This document shows positions 16,987-26,407 of a stretch of DNA of 64,000 nt, one piece after another. Positions within the stretch are counted from its first letter, which is position 1, and the number at the start of each line of letters is the position of its first letter. The translations under genes and the position numbers were made by a program. The DNA is from Pseudomonas sp. Irchel s3f7 (lineage in GTDB: Bacteria > Pseudomonadota > Gammaproteobacteria > Pseudomonadales > Pseudomonadaceae): positions 1 through 64,000 of the forward strand of contig NZ_FYDO01000022.1 of the NCBI RefSeq assembly GCF_900187615.1, in the 5' to 3' direction. Below the pieces are notes generated by a model, which was not told the origin of the DNA, made no database searches, and saw only the letters and a list, made by a program, of their open reading frames with translations.

Positions 16987-18177
16987 ATGGCTCACGCACC
17001 GCAGATCAAAATTCCCGCCACCTACATGCGCGGCGGCACCAGCAAAGGCGTGTTCTTCAGCCTTAAAGACTTGCCCGAAGCGGCACAGGTCCCAGGCCCG
17101 GCCCGCGACGCTTTGCTGCTGCGCGTGATCGGCAGCCCCGATCCGTACGACAAGCAAATCGACGGCATGGGCGGCGCGACTTCCAGCACCAGCAAAACCG
17201 TGATCCTGTCGAAAAGCACCCACGCCGATCATGACGTCGACTACCTGTTCGGTCAGGTCTCCATCGACAAGCCTTTCGTGGACTGGAGCGGCAACTGCGG
17301 CAACCTGACCGCGGCAGTCGGTTCGTTCGCCGTCAGCAACGGCCTGGTCGATGCCAGCCGCGTCCCGCACAACGGCGTGGCCGTGGTTCGCGTGTGGCAG
17401 GCCAATATCAGCAAGACCATCATCGCTCACGTGCCGATCACCAATGGTGAAGTGCAGGAAACCGGCGATTTCGAACTCGACGGCGTAACCTTTCCGGCCG
17501 CTGAAGTACAGGTTGAATTCCTCGATCCGGCAGCGGACGAAGAGGGCGGTGGCGGTTCGATGTTCCCGACCGGCAACCTGGTGGATGACCTCGAAGTACC
17601 CGGCGTCGGCACCTTCAAGGCGACCCTGATCAACGCTGGCATTCCGACGATTTTCGTCAATGCCGAAGACATCGGCTACAACGGCACCGAGCTGCAATGC
17701 GCCATCAACGGCGACCCGAAAGCCTTGCTGATGTTCGAAACCATTCGTGCTTACGGCGCATTGCGCATGGGCCTGATCTCGAACGTCGACGAAGCGGCCA
17801 AGCGGCAGCACACGCCGAAAGTGGCCTTCGTGGCCAAACCGGCGGACTACGTCTCGTCCAGCGGCAAAGCCGTTGCGGCGGGCGATGTCGACCTGTTGGT
17901 GCGTGCATTGTCGATGGGCAAGTTGCACCACGCGATGATGGGCACGGCAGCGGTAGCCATCGGCACGGCGGCAGCGATCACCGGCACCTTGGTTAACCTC
18001 GCGGCGGGTGGCACCGAACGCAACGCGGTGCGCTTCGGCCATCCGTCCGGCACCCTGCGCGTCGGCGCCGAGGCCAGTCTGGTGAACGGCGAATGGACCG
18101 TGAACAAAGCCATCATGAGCCGCAGTGCGCGGGTGTTGATGGAAGGTTATGTGCGTGTGCCTGGCGACTCCTTCTGA
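16987..18177 (+). CDS. prpF: 2-methylaconitate cis-trans isomerase
   Basis: The 396-residue protein has the diaminopimelate-epimerase-like fold. It converts the AcnD product to the cis-2-methylaconitate that ordinary aconitase can hydrate. The start IPATYMRGGTSKGVFF, then DGMGGATSSTSKT and VDWSGNCGNLTAAVG, are family hallmarks. The ATG at 16987 follows AGGAG by ten bases; the open frame extends upstream into acnD without family similarity. It works as a pair with acnD directly upstream. Confidence 0.95.
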   Translation: MAHAPQIKIPATYMRGGTSKGVFFSLKDLPEAAQVPGPARDALLLRVIGSPDPYDKQIDGMGGATSSTSKTVILSKSTHADHDVDYLFGQVSIDKPFVDWSGNCGNLTAAVGSFAVSNGLVDASRVPHNGVAVVRVWQANISKTIIAHVPITNGEVQETGDFELDGVTFPAAEVQVEFLDPAADEEGGGGSMFPTGNLVDDLEVPGVGTFKATLINAGIPTIFVNAEDIGYNGTELQCAINGDPKALLMFETIRAYGALRMGLISNVDEAAKRQHTPKVAFVAKPADYVSSSGKAVAAGDVDLLVRALSMGKLHHAMMGTAAVAIGTAAAITGTLVNLAAGGTERNAVRFGHPSGTLRVGAEASLVNGEWTVNKAIMSRSARVLMEGYVRVPGDSF

Positions 18178-18185
18178 TTCACTCT

Positions 18186-18254
18186 CTGTAGGAGCCGGCT
18201 TGCCGGCGATGGCCTCCTTGAAGTCGCCATCGCCAGCAAGCCGGCTCCTACAAA
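18186..18254. repeat. REPIN (GGCTTGC family) between prpF and prpD
   Basis: CTGTAGGAGCCGGCTTGCCG and its near-perfect complement GCCAGCAAGCCGGCTCCTAC are separated by about 28 bp. It is the third palindrome unit inside the prp operon. Confidence 0.85.
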
Positions 18255-18344
18255 GGATCGCATTTCAAAACAAGAAAGCAGCGATACACCAAGATTCCTG
18301 AGCCGAGGTCCCATCAACGACCCTCTTCAAAGAGTGAATCGAAC

Positions 18345-19829
18345 ATGAGCGCCAACGTCGACCTCAACAACCGCCCCGACTATGACCAGGTCCTGCAGGA
18401 CATTGCAGACTATGTTCTCAACTACAAGATCGAGTCCGTGCAAGCGCTGGACACCGCGCGCAACTGCCTGATCGATACCCTGGGTTGCGGCCTGCTGGCC
18501 CTGCGTTTTCCCGAGTGCACCAAGCATCTCGGACCTGTGGTCGAAGGCACTGTTGTACCGTTCGGGGCGCGGGTTCCGGGCACGTCTTATCGGCTGGATC
18601 CGGTCAAGGCTGCGTGGGACATCGGCTGCATCGTGCGCTGGCTGGATTACAACGACACCTGGCTTGCGGCCGAGTGGGGGCATCCGTCGGATAACCTCGG
18701 CGGCATTCTTGCGGTGGCTGACCATCTGTCGCAAAAACGGCTGGCCAATGGCGAGGCGCCGTTGACCATGCGCACGGTCCTTGAAGCGATGATCATGGCC
18801 CATGAGATTCAGGGTGTGATCGCGCTGGAAAACTCGTTCAACCGTGTCGGCCTCGATCACGTCATCCTGGTGAAGGTCGCCTCAACCGCGGTCACCGCCA
18901 AACTGATGGGGGCCAATCGCGAGCAGTTGTTGTCGGCGTTGTCCCACGCTTTTGCTGATGGTCAGGCATTGCGCACCTATCGGCATGCGCCGAATGCCGG
19001 GTCGCGAAAGTCCTGGGCGGCAGGTGATGCGTCCAGTCGGGGCGTGCGTCTGGCAGACATGGCGATGCGAGGCGAGATGGGTATACCCGGCGTATTGAGT
19101 GCCAAGCAGTGGGGTTTTTACGACGTGCTGTTCAGCCACACCAATAGCGATCTGGCGCTCAAGCCTGACGACAAGCGCGGGTTCAGTTTCTCGCGGCCGT
19201 ACGGCAGTTATGTGATGGAAAATGTGCTGTTCAAGATCAGCTTCCCGGCGGAGTTTCACGCGCAAACCGCTTGTGAAGCGGCAGTGACCCTGCATCCGCA
19301 AGTGCGCAATCGGCTGCACGAAATCGACCGGATCGTCATCACCACTCATGAGTCGGCGATTCGCATCATTTCCAAGGTCGGTCCGCTGGCCAATGCCGCC
19401 GACCGCGATCACTGCATCCAGTACATGACCGCTGTGCCGCTGGCCTTTGGCAACCTGGTGGCGGAGTACTACGAAGACGATTTCCACAAGGCGCATCCGA
19501 TCATCGATGTGCTGCGCGAGAAAATGCTTATCGTCGAAGAACCGCGTTACACCCGCGAGTATCTGGAGCCCGACAAGCGCTCGATTGCCAATGCGGTGCA
19601 GGTGTTTTTCAAGGACGGTTCGAGTACCGAAAATGTGGTGGTGGAGTACCCGATCGGGCATCGTCGACGTCGGGCTGAAGGGATCCCGTTGCTGGAGGAC
19701 AAGTTCAAGGCGAACTTGCTGACACGATTCGCGGGGCAGCGCAGCGATGAGATTTTCGCGCTGTGCAAGGATCAGCAGGCACTTGAGGCGACACCGGTGA
19801 ACCGGTTTGTGGATTTGTTTGTTATTTAG
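18345..19829 (+). CDS. prpD: 2-methylcitrate dehydratase PrpD
   Basis: The 494-residue MmgE/PrpD-family enzyme is a cluster-free 2-methylcitrate dehydratase. Recognisable parts are DTLGCGLLALRFPECTKHLG near residue 43, RWLDYNDTWLAAEWGHPSDN near 100, and the C-terminal swapped domain with FPAEFHAQTACEAAV. It is the last gene of the operon. With acnD/prpF already present, the operon encodes both known dehydration routes. The ATG at 18345 is used; a separate promoter after the REPIN is possible but not visible. Confidence 0.94.
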   Translation: MSANVDLNNRPDYDQVLQDIADYVLNYKIESVQALDTARNCLIDTLGCGLLALRFPECTKHLGPVVEGTVVPFGARVPGTSYRLDPVKAAWDIGCIVRWLDYNDTWLAAEWGHPSDNLGGILAVADHLSQKRLANGEAPLTMRTVLEAMIMAHEIQGVIALENSFNRVGLDHVILVKVASTAVTAKLMGANREQLLSALSHAFADGQALRTYRHAPNAGSRKSWAAGDASSRGVRLADMAMRGEMGIPGVLSAKQWGFYDVLFSHTNSDLALKPDDKRGFSFSRPYGSYVMENVLFKISFPAEFHAQTACEAAVTLHPQVRNRLHEIDRIVITTHESAIRIISKVGPLANAADRDHCIQYMTAVPLAFGNLVAEYYEDDFHKAHPIIDVLREKMLIVEEPRYTREYLEPDKRSIANAVQVFFKDGSSTENVVVEYPIGHRRRRAEGIPLLEDKFKANLLTRFAGQRSDEIFALCKDQQALEATPVNRFVDLFVI

Positions 19830-19847
19830 ATAGACCGCGTCATCGTT

Positions 19848-19869
19848 CATCGCGGGCTTGCCCGCGATG
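19848..19869. repeat. Short perfect palindrome between prpD and ppsR
   Basis: CATCGCGGGC, TT, GCCCGCGATG form a 10-bp perfect inverted repeat between two convergent genes. It is a single REP-like unit and could end or protect the transcripts of both. No clear U tract follows. Confidence 0.65.
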
Positions 19870-19892
19870 GCAATAGATCAGGCGCTACAGAG

Positions 19893-20711
19893 TTACTTGA
19901 ACCGCCGCTCCACACCTTTTTCCACAAGGATTTTCGCGGAGATTTCTTCCACGGAAAAATGCGTGGAGTTGATGTGCGGGATGTTCTCGCGGCGGAACAG
20001 GTTTTCCACCTCGCGCACTTCGAACTCGCACTGGGCGTAGCTCGAATAGCGGCTGTTGGGTTTGCGCTCGTTGCGGATCGCAGTGAGGCGGTCAGGGTCG
20101 ATGGTCAGGCCGAACAGCTTGTGCTGATGGGCGCGAAGGGCGTTGGGCAGTTGCAGGCGCTCCATGTCTTCTTCGGTCAGCGGGTAGTTGGCGGCGCGGA
20201 TGCCGAATTGCATGGCCATGTACAGGCACGTCGGGGTTTTGCCGCAGCGCGACACGCCGACCAGGATCAGGTCGGCCTTGTCGTAATAGTGCGTGCGGGC
20301 GCCATCGTCGTTGTCGAGGGCGAAGTTAACGGCCTCGATACGCTCCATGTAATTGGTATTGGCGCCAATGGAGTGGGACTTGCCGACGGTGTAGGAAGAA
20401 TGCTCGGTCAGTTCCTGTTCAAGTGGTGCCAGGAATGTCGAGAAAATGTCGATCATGAAACCATTCGAGGTTGCGAGAATCTCACGAATGTCCTGATTGA
20501 CGATGGTGTCGAAGATAATCGGACGGAAGCCGTCGGTTTCGGCGGCTTTGTTGATTTGTTGTACCATGGCCCGCGCTTTGTCCACGTTGTCGATGTACGG
20601 CCGCGTGACTTTGCTGAAGGTAATGTTTTCGAACTGCGCCAGGAGACTCTGGCCGAGGGTTTCGGCAGTAATGCCCGTACCATCGGAAATAAAGAAAGCA
20701 GATCGTTTCAT
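19893..20711 (-). CDS. ppsR: PEP synthase regulatory protein (bifunctional kinase/pyrophosphorylase)
   Basis: The 272-residue DUF299-family enzyme turns PEP synthase off by ADP-dependent phosphorylation of a threonine and on again by phosphate-dependent removal. It opens with KRSAFFISDGTGITAETLG. The P-loop-like GVSRCGKTPTCLYMA lies near residue 154. The ATG at 20711 gives the usual N-terminus; the frame runs further upstream without conservation. It is divergent from its target gene ppsA, the usual arrangement. Confidence 0.95.
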   Translation of the reverse strand: MKRSAFFISDGTGITAETLGQSLLAQFENITFSKVTRPYIDNVDKARAMVQQINKAAETDGFRPIIFDTIVNQDIREILATSNGFMIDIFSTFLAPLEQELTEHSSYTVGKSHSIGANTNYMERIEAVNFALDNDDGARTHYYDKADLILVGVSRCGKTPTCLYMAMQFGIRAANYPLTEEDMERLQLPNALRAHQHKLFGLTIDPDRLTAIRNERKPNSRYSSYAQCEFEVREVENLFRRENIPHINSTHFSVEEISAKILVEKGVERRFK

Positions 20712-20885
20712 TTGCACCTTGGGCCTTAAGCTAGTGACGAATCTTGGATATGATAGGCGCGATTTGCCGGCCGCCATTGGCCCGCATTCTCACTTATTTT
20801 CCAGGTCCAGGCCATATAGCCGGTAAATGCTCCTTTAGAGCGCCGGCTTCTGAGCTTTTCCAACACAGTTAGTGGAGAGATCACC

Positions 20886-23261
20886 TTGGTAGAGTACGTA
20901 GTTTCCCTCGACAAGCTCGGCAAAGACGACGTTGAGCACGTGGGGGGCAAGAACGCATCCCTGGGCGAGATGATCAGCAACCTGGCAGGTGCCGGTGTAT
21001 CGGTGCCCGGTGGCTTCGCCACGACCGCTCAGGCGTATCGTGATTTCCTGGAACTGAGCGGTCTGAATCAGCAGATTCACGACGCCCTTGATGCCCTCGA
21101 CGTCGAAGACGTGAATGCCCTGGCCAAAACCGGCGCCCAGATTCGTCAATGGATCATGGAAGCCGAGTTTCCTGAAAAACTGAATGCTGAAATCCGTACC
21201 GCGTTCGCCGCGCTGTCCGCCGGCAACCCTGACGTGGCCGTGGCCGTGCGTTCTTCCGCTACCGCCGAAGACTTGCCGGACGCTTCCTTCGCCGGTCAGC
21301 AGGAAACCTTCCTGAACATCCGTGGTGTCGAAAACGTTATTCGCGCCGCCAAAGAGGTGTTCGCTTCGCTGTTCAACGACCGCGCCATTTCCTATCGCGT
21401 GCACCAGGGCTTCGACCACAAGCTGGTCGCCCTGTCGGCTGGCGTACAGCGCATGGTCCGCTCCGAAACCGGCACTGCCGGCGTGATGTTCACCCTCGAT
21501 ACCGAGTCGGGCTTCCGTGACGTGGTGTTCATCACCGGCGCCTACGGCCTGGGTGAAACCGTCGTACAAGGCGCGGTGAACCCGGATGAATTCTATGTCC
21601 ACAAAGGTACGCTGGCTGCCGGTCGTCCTGCGATCCTACGCCGCAACCTGGGCAGCAAAGCCATCAAGATGATCTACGGCGACGAAGCCAAGGCCGGTCG
21701 TTCGGTGAAGACCGTCGACGTGGACAAAGCCGAGCGCGCACGTTTCTGCCTGAGCGACGCCGAAGTCAGCGAACTGGCCAAGCAGGCGATGATCATCGAG
21801 AAGCACTACAAGTGCCCGATGGACATCGAGTGGGCCAAGGACGGTGACGACGGCAAGCTGTACATCGTGCAGGCCCGTCCGGAAACCGTGAAAAGCCGCA
21901 CCCAGGCCAACGTCATGGAACGTTACCTGTTGAAAGAGACCGGCACCGTGCTGGTGGAAGGTCGTGCCATCGGCCAGCGCATCGGCGCCGGCAAGGTTCG
22001 CATCATCAAAGACGTGTCCGAGATGGACAAGGTCCAGCCAGGCGACGTACTGGTTTCCGACATGACCGACCCGGACTGGGAACCGGTCATGAAGCGCGCC
22101 AGCGCGATTGTCACCAACCGTGGCGGCCGTACCTGCCACGCGGCGATCATCGCCCGTGAGCTGGGCATCCCGGCCGTGGTCGGTTGCGGCAACGCCACCC
22201 AGCTGTTGAAAGACGGCCAGGGCGTGACCGTTTCCTGCGCTGAAGGCGACACCGGTTTCATCTTCGAAGGCGAACTGGGTTTCGACATCAAGAAGAACTC
22301 CGTGGACGCCATGCCTGATCTGCCGTTCAAGATCATGATGAACGTCGGCAACCCGGACCGCGCCTTCGACTTCGCGCAGCTGCCGAACGCCGGTGTGGGC
22401 CTGGCCCGTCTGGAGTTCATCATCAACCGCATGATCGGCGTGCACCCTAAAGCACTGCTGAACTACGACGGTCTGCCGCTGGACATCAAGGAAAGCGTCG
22501 ACAAGCGCATCGCCGGTTACGACGATCCAGTCGGCTTCTACGTCGAGAAACTGGTTGAAGGCATCAGCACCCTGGCCGCTGCGTTCTGGCCGAAAAAGGT
22601 CATCGTGCGTCTGTCGGACTTCAAGTCCAACGAATACGCCAACCTGATCGGCGGCAAGCTGTACGAGCCGGAAGAAGAAAACCCGATGCTGGGCTTCCGT
22701 GGCGCTTCGCGTTACATCAGCGAAGCGTTCCGTGACTGCTTCGAACTCGAATGCCGTGCGCTCAAGCGTGTGCGCAACGAGATGGGCTTGACCAACGTCG
22801 AAATCATGGTGCCGTTCGTCCGTACTTTGGGTGAAGCGAGCCAGGTGGTCGACCTGTTGGCCGAAAACGGCCTGGCCCGTGGCGAAAACGGACTGCGCGT
22901 CATCATGATGTGCGAACTGCCGTCCAACGCCATTCTGGCTGAAGAATTCCTCGAGTTCTTCGACGGTTTCTCCATCGGCTCCAACGACCTGACCCAACTC
23001 ACCCTGGGCCTGGACCGTGACTCCGGCATCATCGCGCACCTGTTCGACGAGCGTAACCCGGCGGTCAAGAAGCTGCTGGCGAACGCCATTGCCGCGTGCA
23101 ACAAGGCCGGCAAGTACATCGGCATTTGCGGTCAGGGCCCTTCGGACCACCCAGACCTGGCCAAGTGGCTGATGGAACAGGGCATCGAAAGCGTTTCGTT
23201 GAACCCCGATTCCGTACTGGAAACCTGGTTCTTCCTGGCGGAAGGTCAAGCTACGGCCTGA
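20886..23261 (+). CDS. ppsA: Phosphoenolpyruvate synthase
   Basis: The 791-residue enzyme converts pyruvate, ATP and water to PEP, AMP and phosphate for gluconeogenesis. The ATP-grasp N-terminal domain contains GGKNASLGEM and AVRSSATAEDLPDASFAGQQ. The swivelling phosphohistidine domain has GGRTCHAAIIARELGIPAVVG near residue 417, and the C-terminal PEP-binding barrel has IGSNDLTQLTLGLDRDS. The start is TTG at 20886 with GGAGAG seven bases upstream, giving the family N-terminus MVEYVVSLDKLG. Propionate use through the neighbouring prp operon yields pyruvate, so both regions serve growth on short acids. Confidence 0.96.
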   Translation: MVEYVVSLDKLGKDDVEHVGGKNASLGEMISNLAGAGVSVPGGFATTAQAYRDFLELSGLNQQIHDALDALDVEDVNALAKTGAQIRQWIMEAEFPEKLNAEIRTAFAALSAGNPDVAVAVRSSATAEDLPDASFAGQQETFLNIRGVENVIRAAKEVFASLFNDRAISYRVHQGFDHKLVALSAGVQRMVRSETGTAGVMFTLDTESGFRDVVFITGAYGLGETVVQGAVNPDEFYVHKGTLAAGRPAILRRNLGSKAIKMIYGDEAKAGRSVKTVDVDKAERARFCLSDAEVSELAKQAMIIEKHYKCPMDIEWAKDGDDGKLYIVQARPETVKSRTQANVMERYLLKETGTVLVEGRAIGQRIGAGKVRIIKDVSEMDKVQPGDVLVSDMTDPDWEPVMKRASAIVTNRGGRTCHAAIIARELGIPAVVGCGNATQLLKDGQGVTVSCAEGDTGFIFEGELGFDIKKNSVDAMPDLPFKIMMNVGNPDRAFDFAQLPNAGVGLARLEFIINRMIGVHPKALLNYDGLPLDIKESVDKRIAGYDDPVGFYVEKLVEGISTLAAAFWPKKVIVRLSDFKSNEYANLIGGKLYEPEEENPMLGFRGASRYISEAFRDCFELECRALKRVRNEMGLTNVEIMVPFVRTLGEASQVVDLLAENGLARGENGLRVIMMCELPSNAILAEEFLEFFDGFSIGSNDLTQLTLGLDRDSGIIAHLFDERNPAVKKLLANAIAACNKAGKYIGICGQGPSDHPDLAKWLMEQGIESVSLNPDSVLETWFFLAEGQATA

Positions 23262-23284
23262 TCTAGTGTGAACGGGCCGCTCTC

Positions 23285-23390
23285 CCTGTAGGAGCGAGCC
23301 TGCTCGCGATGGACGTCACGACACCCCGTTTATCCAGGATAGACGCGTTATCGTTGGCATCCATCGCGAGCAAGTTCGCTCCTGCAGGGG
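23285..23390. repeat. REPIN (GAGCxxGCTCGCGATGG variant) downstream of ppsA
   Basis: CTGTAGGAGCGAGCCTGCTC is paired with an inverted copy ending AGTTCGCTCCTGCAGG about 60 bp later. This GCGAGC variant differs from the GGCTTGC copies elsewhere. It lies between the ppsA stop and its terminator. Confidence 0.8.
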
Positions 23391-23410
23391 CGGTCTTTTG
23401 AGATTGAAGT

Positions 23411-23442
23411 AGGGCGGGCTCCTCTGGATGCCGCCCTTTTTT
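23411..23442 (+). terminator. Intrinsic terminator after ppsA
   Basis: AGGGCGG pairs with CCGCCCT across a 13-base loop, followed by six T residues. It ends ppsA transcription just before the hydrolase gene, which argues against hydrolase start codons upstream of 23455. Confidence 0.8.
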
Positions 23443-23454
23443 GTGCAAGAGATT

Positions 23455-24444
23455 ATGCAAAGCAGCAGCAACCTATTTCCTGTCGCCTTGATCAGCGCCG
23501 AACGGCGCGGTGATCTGAGCGAAGACGTATACCGCTTGAAACCCGGTAACAGCCCCGACTACACGGTCGAACTGGCTGTGACCCGCCTTGGCATGGCCGA
23601 TGAACCGGCCACCCGTGGCGTGCCGGTGATCCTGTTGCACGGCAGTTTTTCCAATCGACGCTTCTGGTTTTCGCCCAAAGGCCTTGGGCTTGGCGCTCAT
23701 CTGGCCCGCCAGGGATTCGATGTATGGGTCCCGGAAATGCGCGGTCACGGCTTGTCCCAGCGTAACCAGAACTACCGCAAGAACGGCGTCGCCGACTATG
23801 CCCGCTACGATCTTCCGGCCATAGGCGCGTTTGTGCGCGAACAGAGCGGGCAGACTCCCCACTGGATCGGCCATTCACTGGGCGGCATTACGCTGGCGGC
23901 TGCACTGGGTGGCGAGTACATCGGTGAGCCGGTGGTTGCCTCTGCGGCGTTTTTCGGGACGCAAGTCAGCCGTACTTACTGGCCGTTGAAAATCCCGCCA
24001 GTGGAGTGGAGTGGCCGCTTCCTGCTCAAGCGTTTTGCACAATTGTCCGGTTCACGTCTCAAGCGCGGCCCGGAGGACGAGCCCATCGGCCTGGCCCTGG
24101 AAAGCATGCGCTGGTTTGGCCTGTTCGGACGCTTTGGCGACGCTGACAAGGACTGGTGGGCGGGATTGGCCGAGGTCAAATTACCCGTACTGGCCGTCAG
24201 TGCCGCAGGTGACCATCAGGACCCGGCCTGGGCGTGCCGCAAGTTGTTCGAGCAAATCGGCTCCGAGCACAAGCAATTCATCAACCTGGGACGTGAGCAG
24301 GGCTTTACCGACAATTTCGGTCACGTTGAAATGCTCGTCAGCAAGGCTGCTCAGGCGGAAGTCTGGCCCTTGGTCGCTCGCTGGTTGGCGGATCCGCAGG
24401 CACCATTGCCGGGCGCTCAACAGGATTTGGCCACGGCAATCTGA
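23455..24444 (+). CDS. Alpha/beta-fold hydrolase
   Basis: The 329-residue protein has an oxyanion region PVILLHGSFSNRRFW, the nucleophile elbow GHSLGG with Ser near residue 135, an acid candidate in VSAAGDHQDPAW and a C-terminal His in NFGHVEML. These form a complete alpha/beta hydrolase triad. No signal peptide is seen. I chose the ATG at 23455; the frame opens at 23428 but that part encodes the ppsA terminator. The substrate is not predictable; position between ppsA and rraA is conserved in pseudomonads as far as I recall. Confidence 0.85.
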   Translation: MQSSSNLFPVALISAERRGDLSEDVYRLKPGNSPDYTVELAVTRLGMADEPATRGVPVILLHGSFSNRRFWFSPKGLGLGAHLARQGFDVWVPEMRGHGLSQRNQNYRKNGVADYARYDLPAIGAFVREQSGQTPHWIGHSLGGITLAAALGGEYIGEPVVASAAFFGTQVSRTYWPLKIPPVEWSGRFLLKRFAQLSGSRLKRGPEDEPIGLALESMRWFGLFGRFGDADKDWWAGLAEVKLPVLAVSAAGDHQDPAWACRKLFEQIGSEHKQFINLGREQGFTDNFGHVEMLVSKAAQAEVWPLVARWLADPQAPLPGAQQDLATAI

Positions 24445-24579
24445 GCCTGATGCTCTAACAAGGGCATTTCGCTCTGATCGGCTTGCGGCTAAGATATGAC
24501 GCATTGAGCTGTTCTGGTCATTTTCGATGACTGATTCACCCGTGATGTTCGTGCTGTTTCTCTCTACAGGAGTTTCTCG

Positions 24580-25071
24580 ATGAACCATTACCTCACGCCT
24601 GACCTGTGCGACGCCTACCCGGAGCTGGTGCAGGTGCTGGAACCGATGTTCAGCAATTTCGGTGGCCGTGATTCTTTCGGCGGCGAAATCGTGACCATCA
24701 AGTGTTTCGAAGACAACTCGCTGGTCAAGGAGCAAGTCGAACTCAAAGGTAATGGCAAAGTCCTGGTGGTCGATGGCGGCGGTTCGCTGCGTCGCGCGCT
24801 GTTGGGCGACATGTTGGCCGAGAAAGCCGCCAAAAACGGTTGGGAAGGGCTGGTGATCTACGGCTGCATCCGTGATGTCGATGTCATCGCGCAAACCGAT
24901 CTGGGGGTTCAGGCACTGGCCAGTCACCCGATGAAGACCGACAAACGCGGTATCGGTGATCTCAACGTGGCCGTGACCTTTGCCGGCGTGACCTTCCATC
25001 CGGGTCAATACATCTACGCGGATAACAACGGCGTGATCATCTCGCCAAGCCCGCTGAAAATGCCTGAATAA
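24580..25071 (+). CDS. rraA: Ribonuclease E activity regulator RraA
   Basis: The 163-residue protein has the RraA/HMG-aldolase-like fold; RraA binds RNase E and limits mRNA decay. The motifs GKVLVVDGGGSLRRALLGDMLAEKA and GWEGLVIYGCIRDVD are typical, and the length matches stand-alone RraA. Members of this fold were once annotated as MenG. AGGAG lies eight bases before the ATG. Aldolase activity has been reported for some relatives, so a second activity is possible. A 26-base gap separates it from the transporter gene, so co-transcription is likely. Confidence 0.9.
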   Translation: MNHYLTPDLCDAYPELVQVLEPMFSNFGGRDSFGGEIVTIKCFEDNSLVKEQVELKGNGKVLVVDGGGSLRRALLGDMLAEKAAKNGWEGLVIYGCIRDVDVIAQTDLGVQALASHPMKTDKRGIGDLNVAVTFAGVTFHPGQYIYADNNGVIISPSPLKMPE

Positions 25072-25097
25072 AGCGCCGATTGACTAAAGGAATGCGG

Positions 25098-26093
25098 ATG
25101 TTCGAGGAAGAAAACGCGCAATGGGGGCTGGTGCATGCCCTCGTGCTGGACGGTAGAGGCGGCGCGCGTTCGATAGCCCGGACGGAACTCGATGACTTGC
25201 AGATGCAGCCCCATGAAAGCCTGTGGCTGCATTGGGATCGCAGTCATCCGCAAACCCGGACGTGGTTGCGTCAATCCAGCGGTTTAAGCGAGTTCAACTG
25301 CGACCTGTTGCTTGAAGAAAACACCCGTCCGCGACTTTTGCAGCTTTCGGACAGCGAACTGCTGCTCTTTTTACGCGGGGTTAACCTCAATCCTGGCGCC
25401 GAGCCTGAAGACATGGTCTCGGTGCGGATCTTCGGTTCAGCCCGGCGCGTCATTTCCCTGCGTCTACGTCCCCTGCGCGCCACTGAAGAGTTGCTGGTAC
25501 AGCTGGAAGAGGGCAAGGGGCCGAAAACCGCCTCCGAACTCATCCTGTGTATGGCGCAATACCTCACCAACAAGGTGCAGGATCTGGTCAGCGACCTCTC
25601 GGAAGTGGTCGATGCAGAAGAAGAAAAGATCGATGCCGACGAACGGTATACTCCCGAGCACGGAGCGGTTTTACAGATCCGTCGCCGGGCTGCCGCGTTG
25701 AAGCGTTTTCTGGCGCCGCAGCGGGATATTTTCGGTCAGCTCACGCGAATCAAACTGCCCTGGTTTGTCGAGGATGACGGCGATTACTGGAACGAATTGA
25801 ACAACAGCCTGACCCGTTATCTTGAGGAACTGGAATTGACCCGGGAGCGGGTGGGGCTGGTCCTTGAGGCTGAAGACCGGCGTTTGAGCGTGCGCATGAG
25901 CCGCACGATGTACCGCTTCGGGATCATCACCGGGATATTTTTGCCGATGAGTTTTTTGACGGGGCTGCTGGGGATCAACGTCGGGGGTATTCCGTTTTCC
26001 GAAAGCCCCTATGGCTTCCTTGTCGCGTGCACGCTGATGCTCTCGGTAGCACTCGGGCAGTGGTGGTTGTTCCGACGTTTGCGCTGGGTTTGA
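25098..26093 (+). CDS. cmaX: CorA/ZntB-family divalent metal transporter (CmaX)
   Basis: The 331-residue protein has a long cytoplasmic N-terminal domain and two C-terminal membrane helices, FGIITGIFLPMSFLTGLLG and FLVACTLMLSVALGQWW. The loop between them has GIN in place of the GMN of CorA, as in many ZntB-type proteins. Its place before crfX-cmpX-sigX-oprF matches CmaX of P. aeruginosa. I chose the ATG at 25098 because AAAGGA lies six bases ahead; a TTG at 25080 and an ATG at 25092 are less likely. The ion carried (Mg or Zn) is not clear from sequence. Confidence 0.88.
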   Translation: MFEEENAQWGLVHALVLDGRGGARSIARTELDDLQMQPHESLWLHWDRSHPQTRTWLRQSSGLSEFNCDLLLEENTRPRLLQLSDSELLLFLRGVNLNPGAEPEDMVSVRIFGSARRVISLRLRPLRATEELLVQLEEGKGPKTASELILCMAQYLTNKVQDLVSDLSEVVDAEEEKIDADERYTPEHGAVLQIRRRAAALKRFLAPQRDIFGQLTRIKLPWFVEDDGDYWNELNNSLTRYLEELELTRERVGLVLEAEDRRLSVRMSRTMYRFGIITGIFLPMSFLTGLLGINVGGIPFSESPYGFLVACTLMLSVALGQWWLFRRLRWV

Positions 26094-26156
26094 AAATGAA
26101 GCATGTGACCCGAGCAAATTTGGCCGCGTCTTTCACAGACATCACGAGAGGTGCGT

Positions 26157-26405
26157 ATGCACGATCCGTTTGAACAGTCTTTGCGCGACATGCTCAAGGC
26201 ATCACCGTCCACCCGGGACGACGATGCGTGCCTTGGCCGTGTGCTGAAAACCGCCAACCGTCAGGTCGGCGCCGGTGATTTGTTCAGCCTCCTGGGCCGC
26301 TGGTTGCCTGCGCTGATGATCGCCCTGAACAACGGATCGGCCCACGTTTCACCGGTTTCCCGTCATCGTAAACCTACCGCTCGCACTGCTGATAAGGCTG
26401 ATTGA
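26157..26405 (+). CDS. crfX: CrfX family small protein
   Basis: The 82-residue protein has an acidic N-terminus (MHDPFEQSLRDML), a mildly hydrophobic centre (LLGRWLPALMIALN) and a basic Ser/Thr-rich tail. GAGAGG precedes the ATG by five bases. It is known mainly from its place between cmaX and cmpX in pseudomonads (also written CfrX). The function is unknown. The gap to cmpX is two bases, so the two are co-translated. Confidence 0.75.
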   Translation: MHDPFEQSLRDMLKASPSTRDDDACLGRVLKTANRQVGAGDLFSLLGRWLPALMIALNNGSAHVSPVSRHRKPTARTADKAD

Positions 26406-26407
26406 AC

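Noticed and set aside
14268..16988. A 906-codon open frame on the minus strand opposite acnD
   Set aside because: It mirrors a strongly conserved aconitase-family gene; long antisense frames arise from the GC-rich third codon position. Its translation has no recognisable domain.
21636..23249. A 537-codon open frame opposite ppsA
   Set aside because: Antisense shadow; the plus-strand product matches PEP synthase along its full length.
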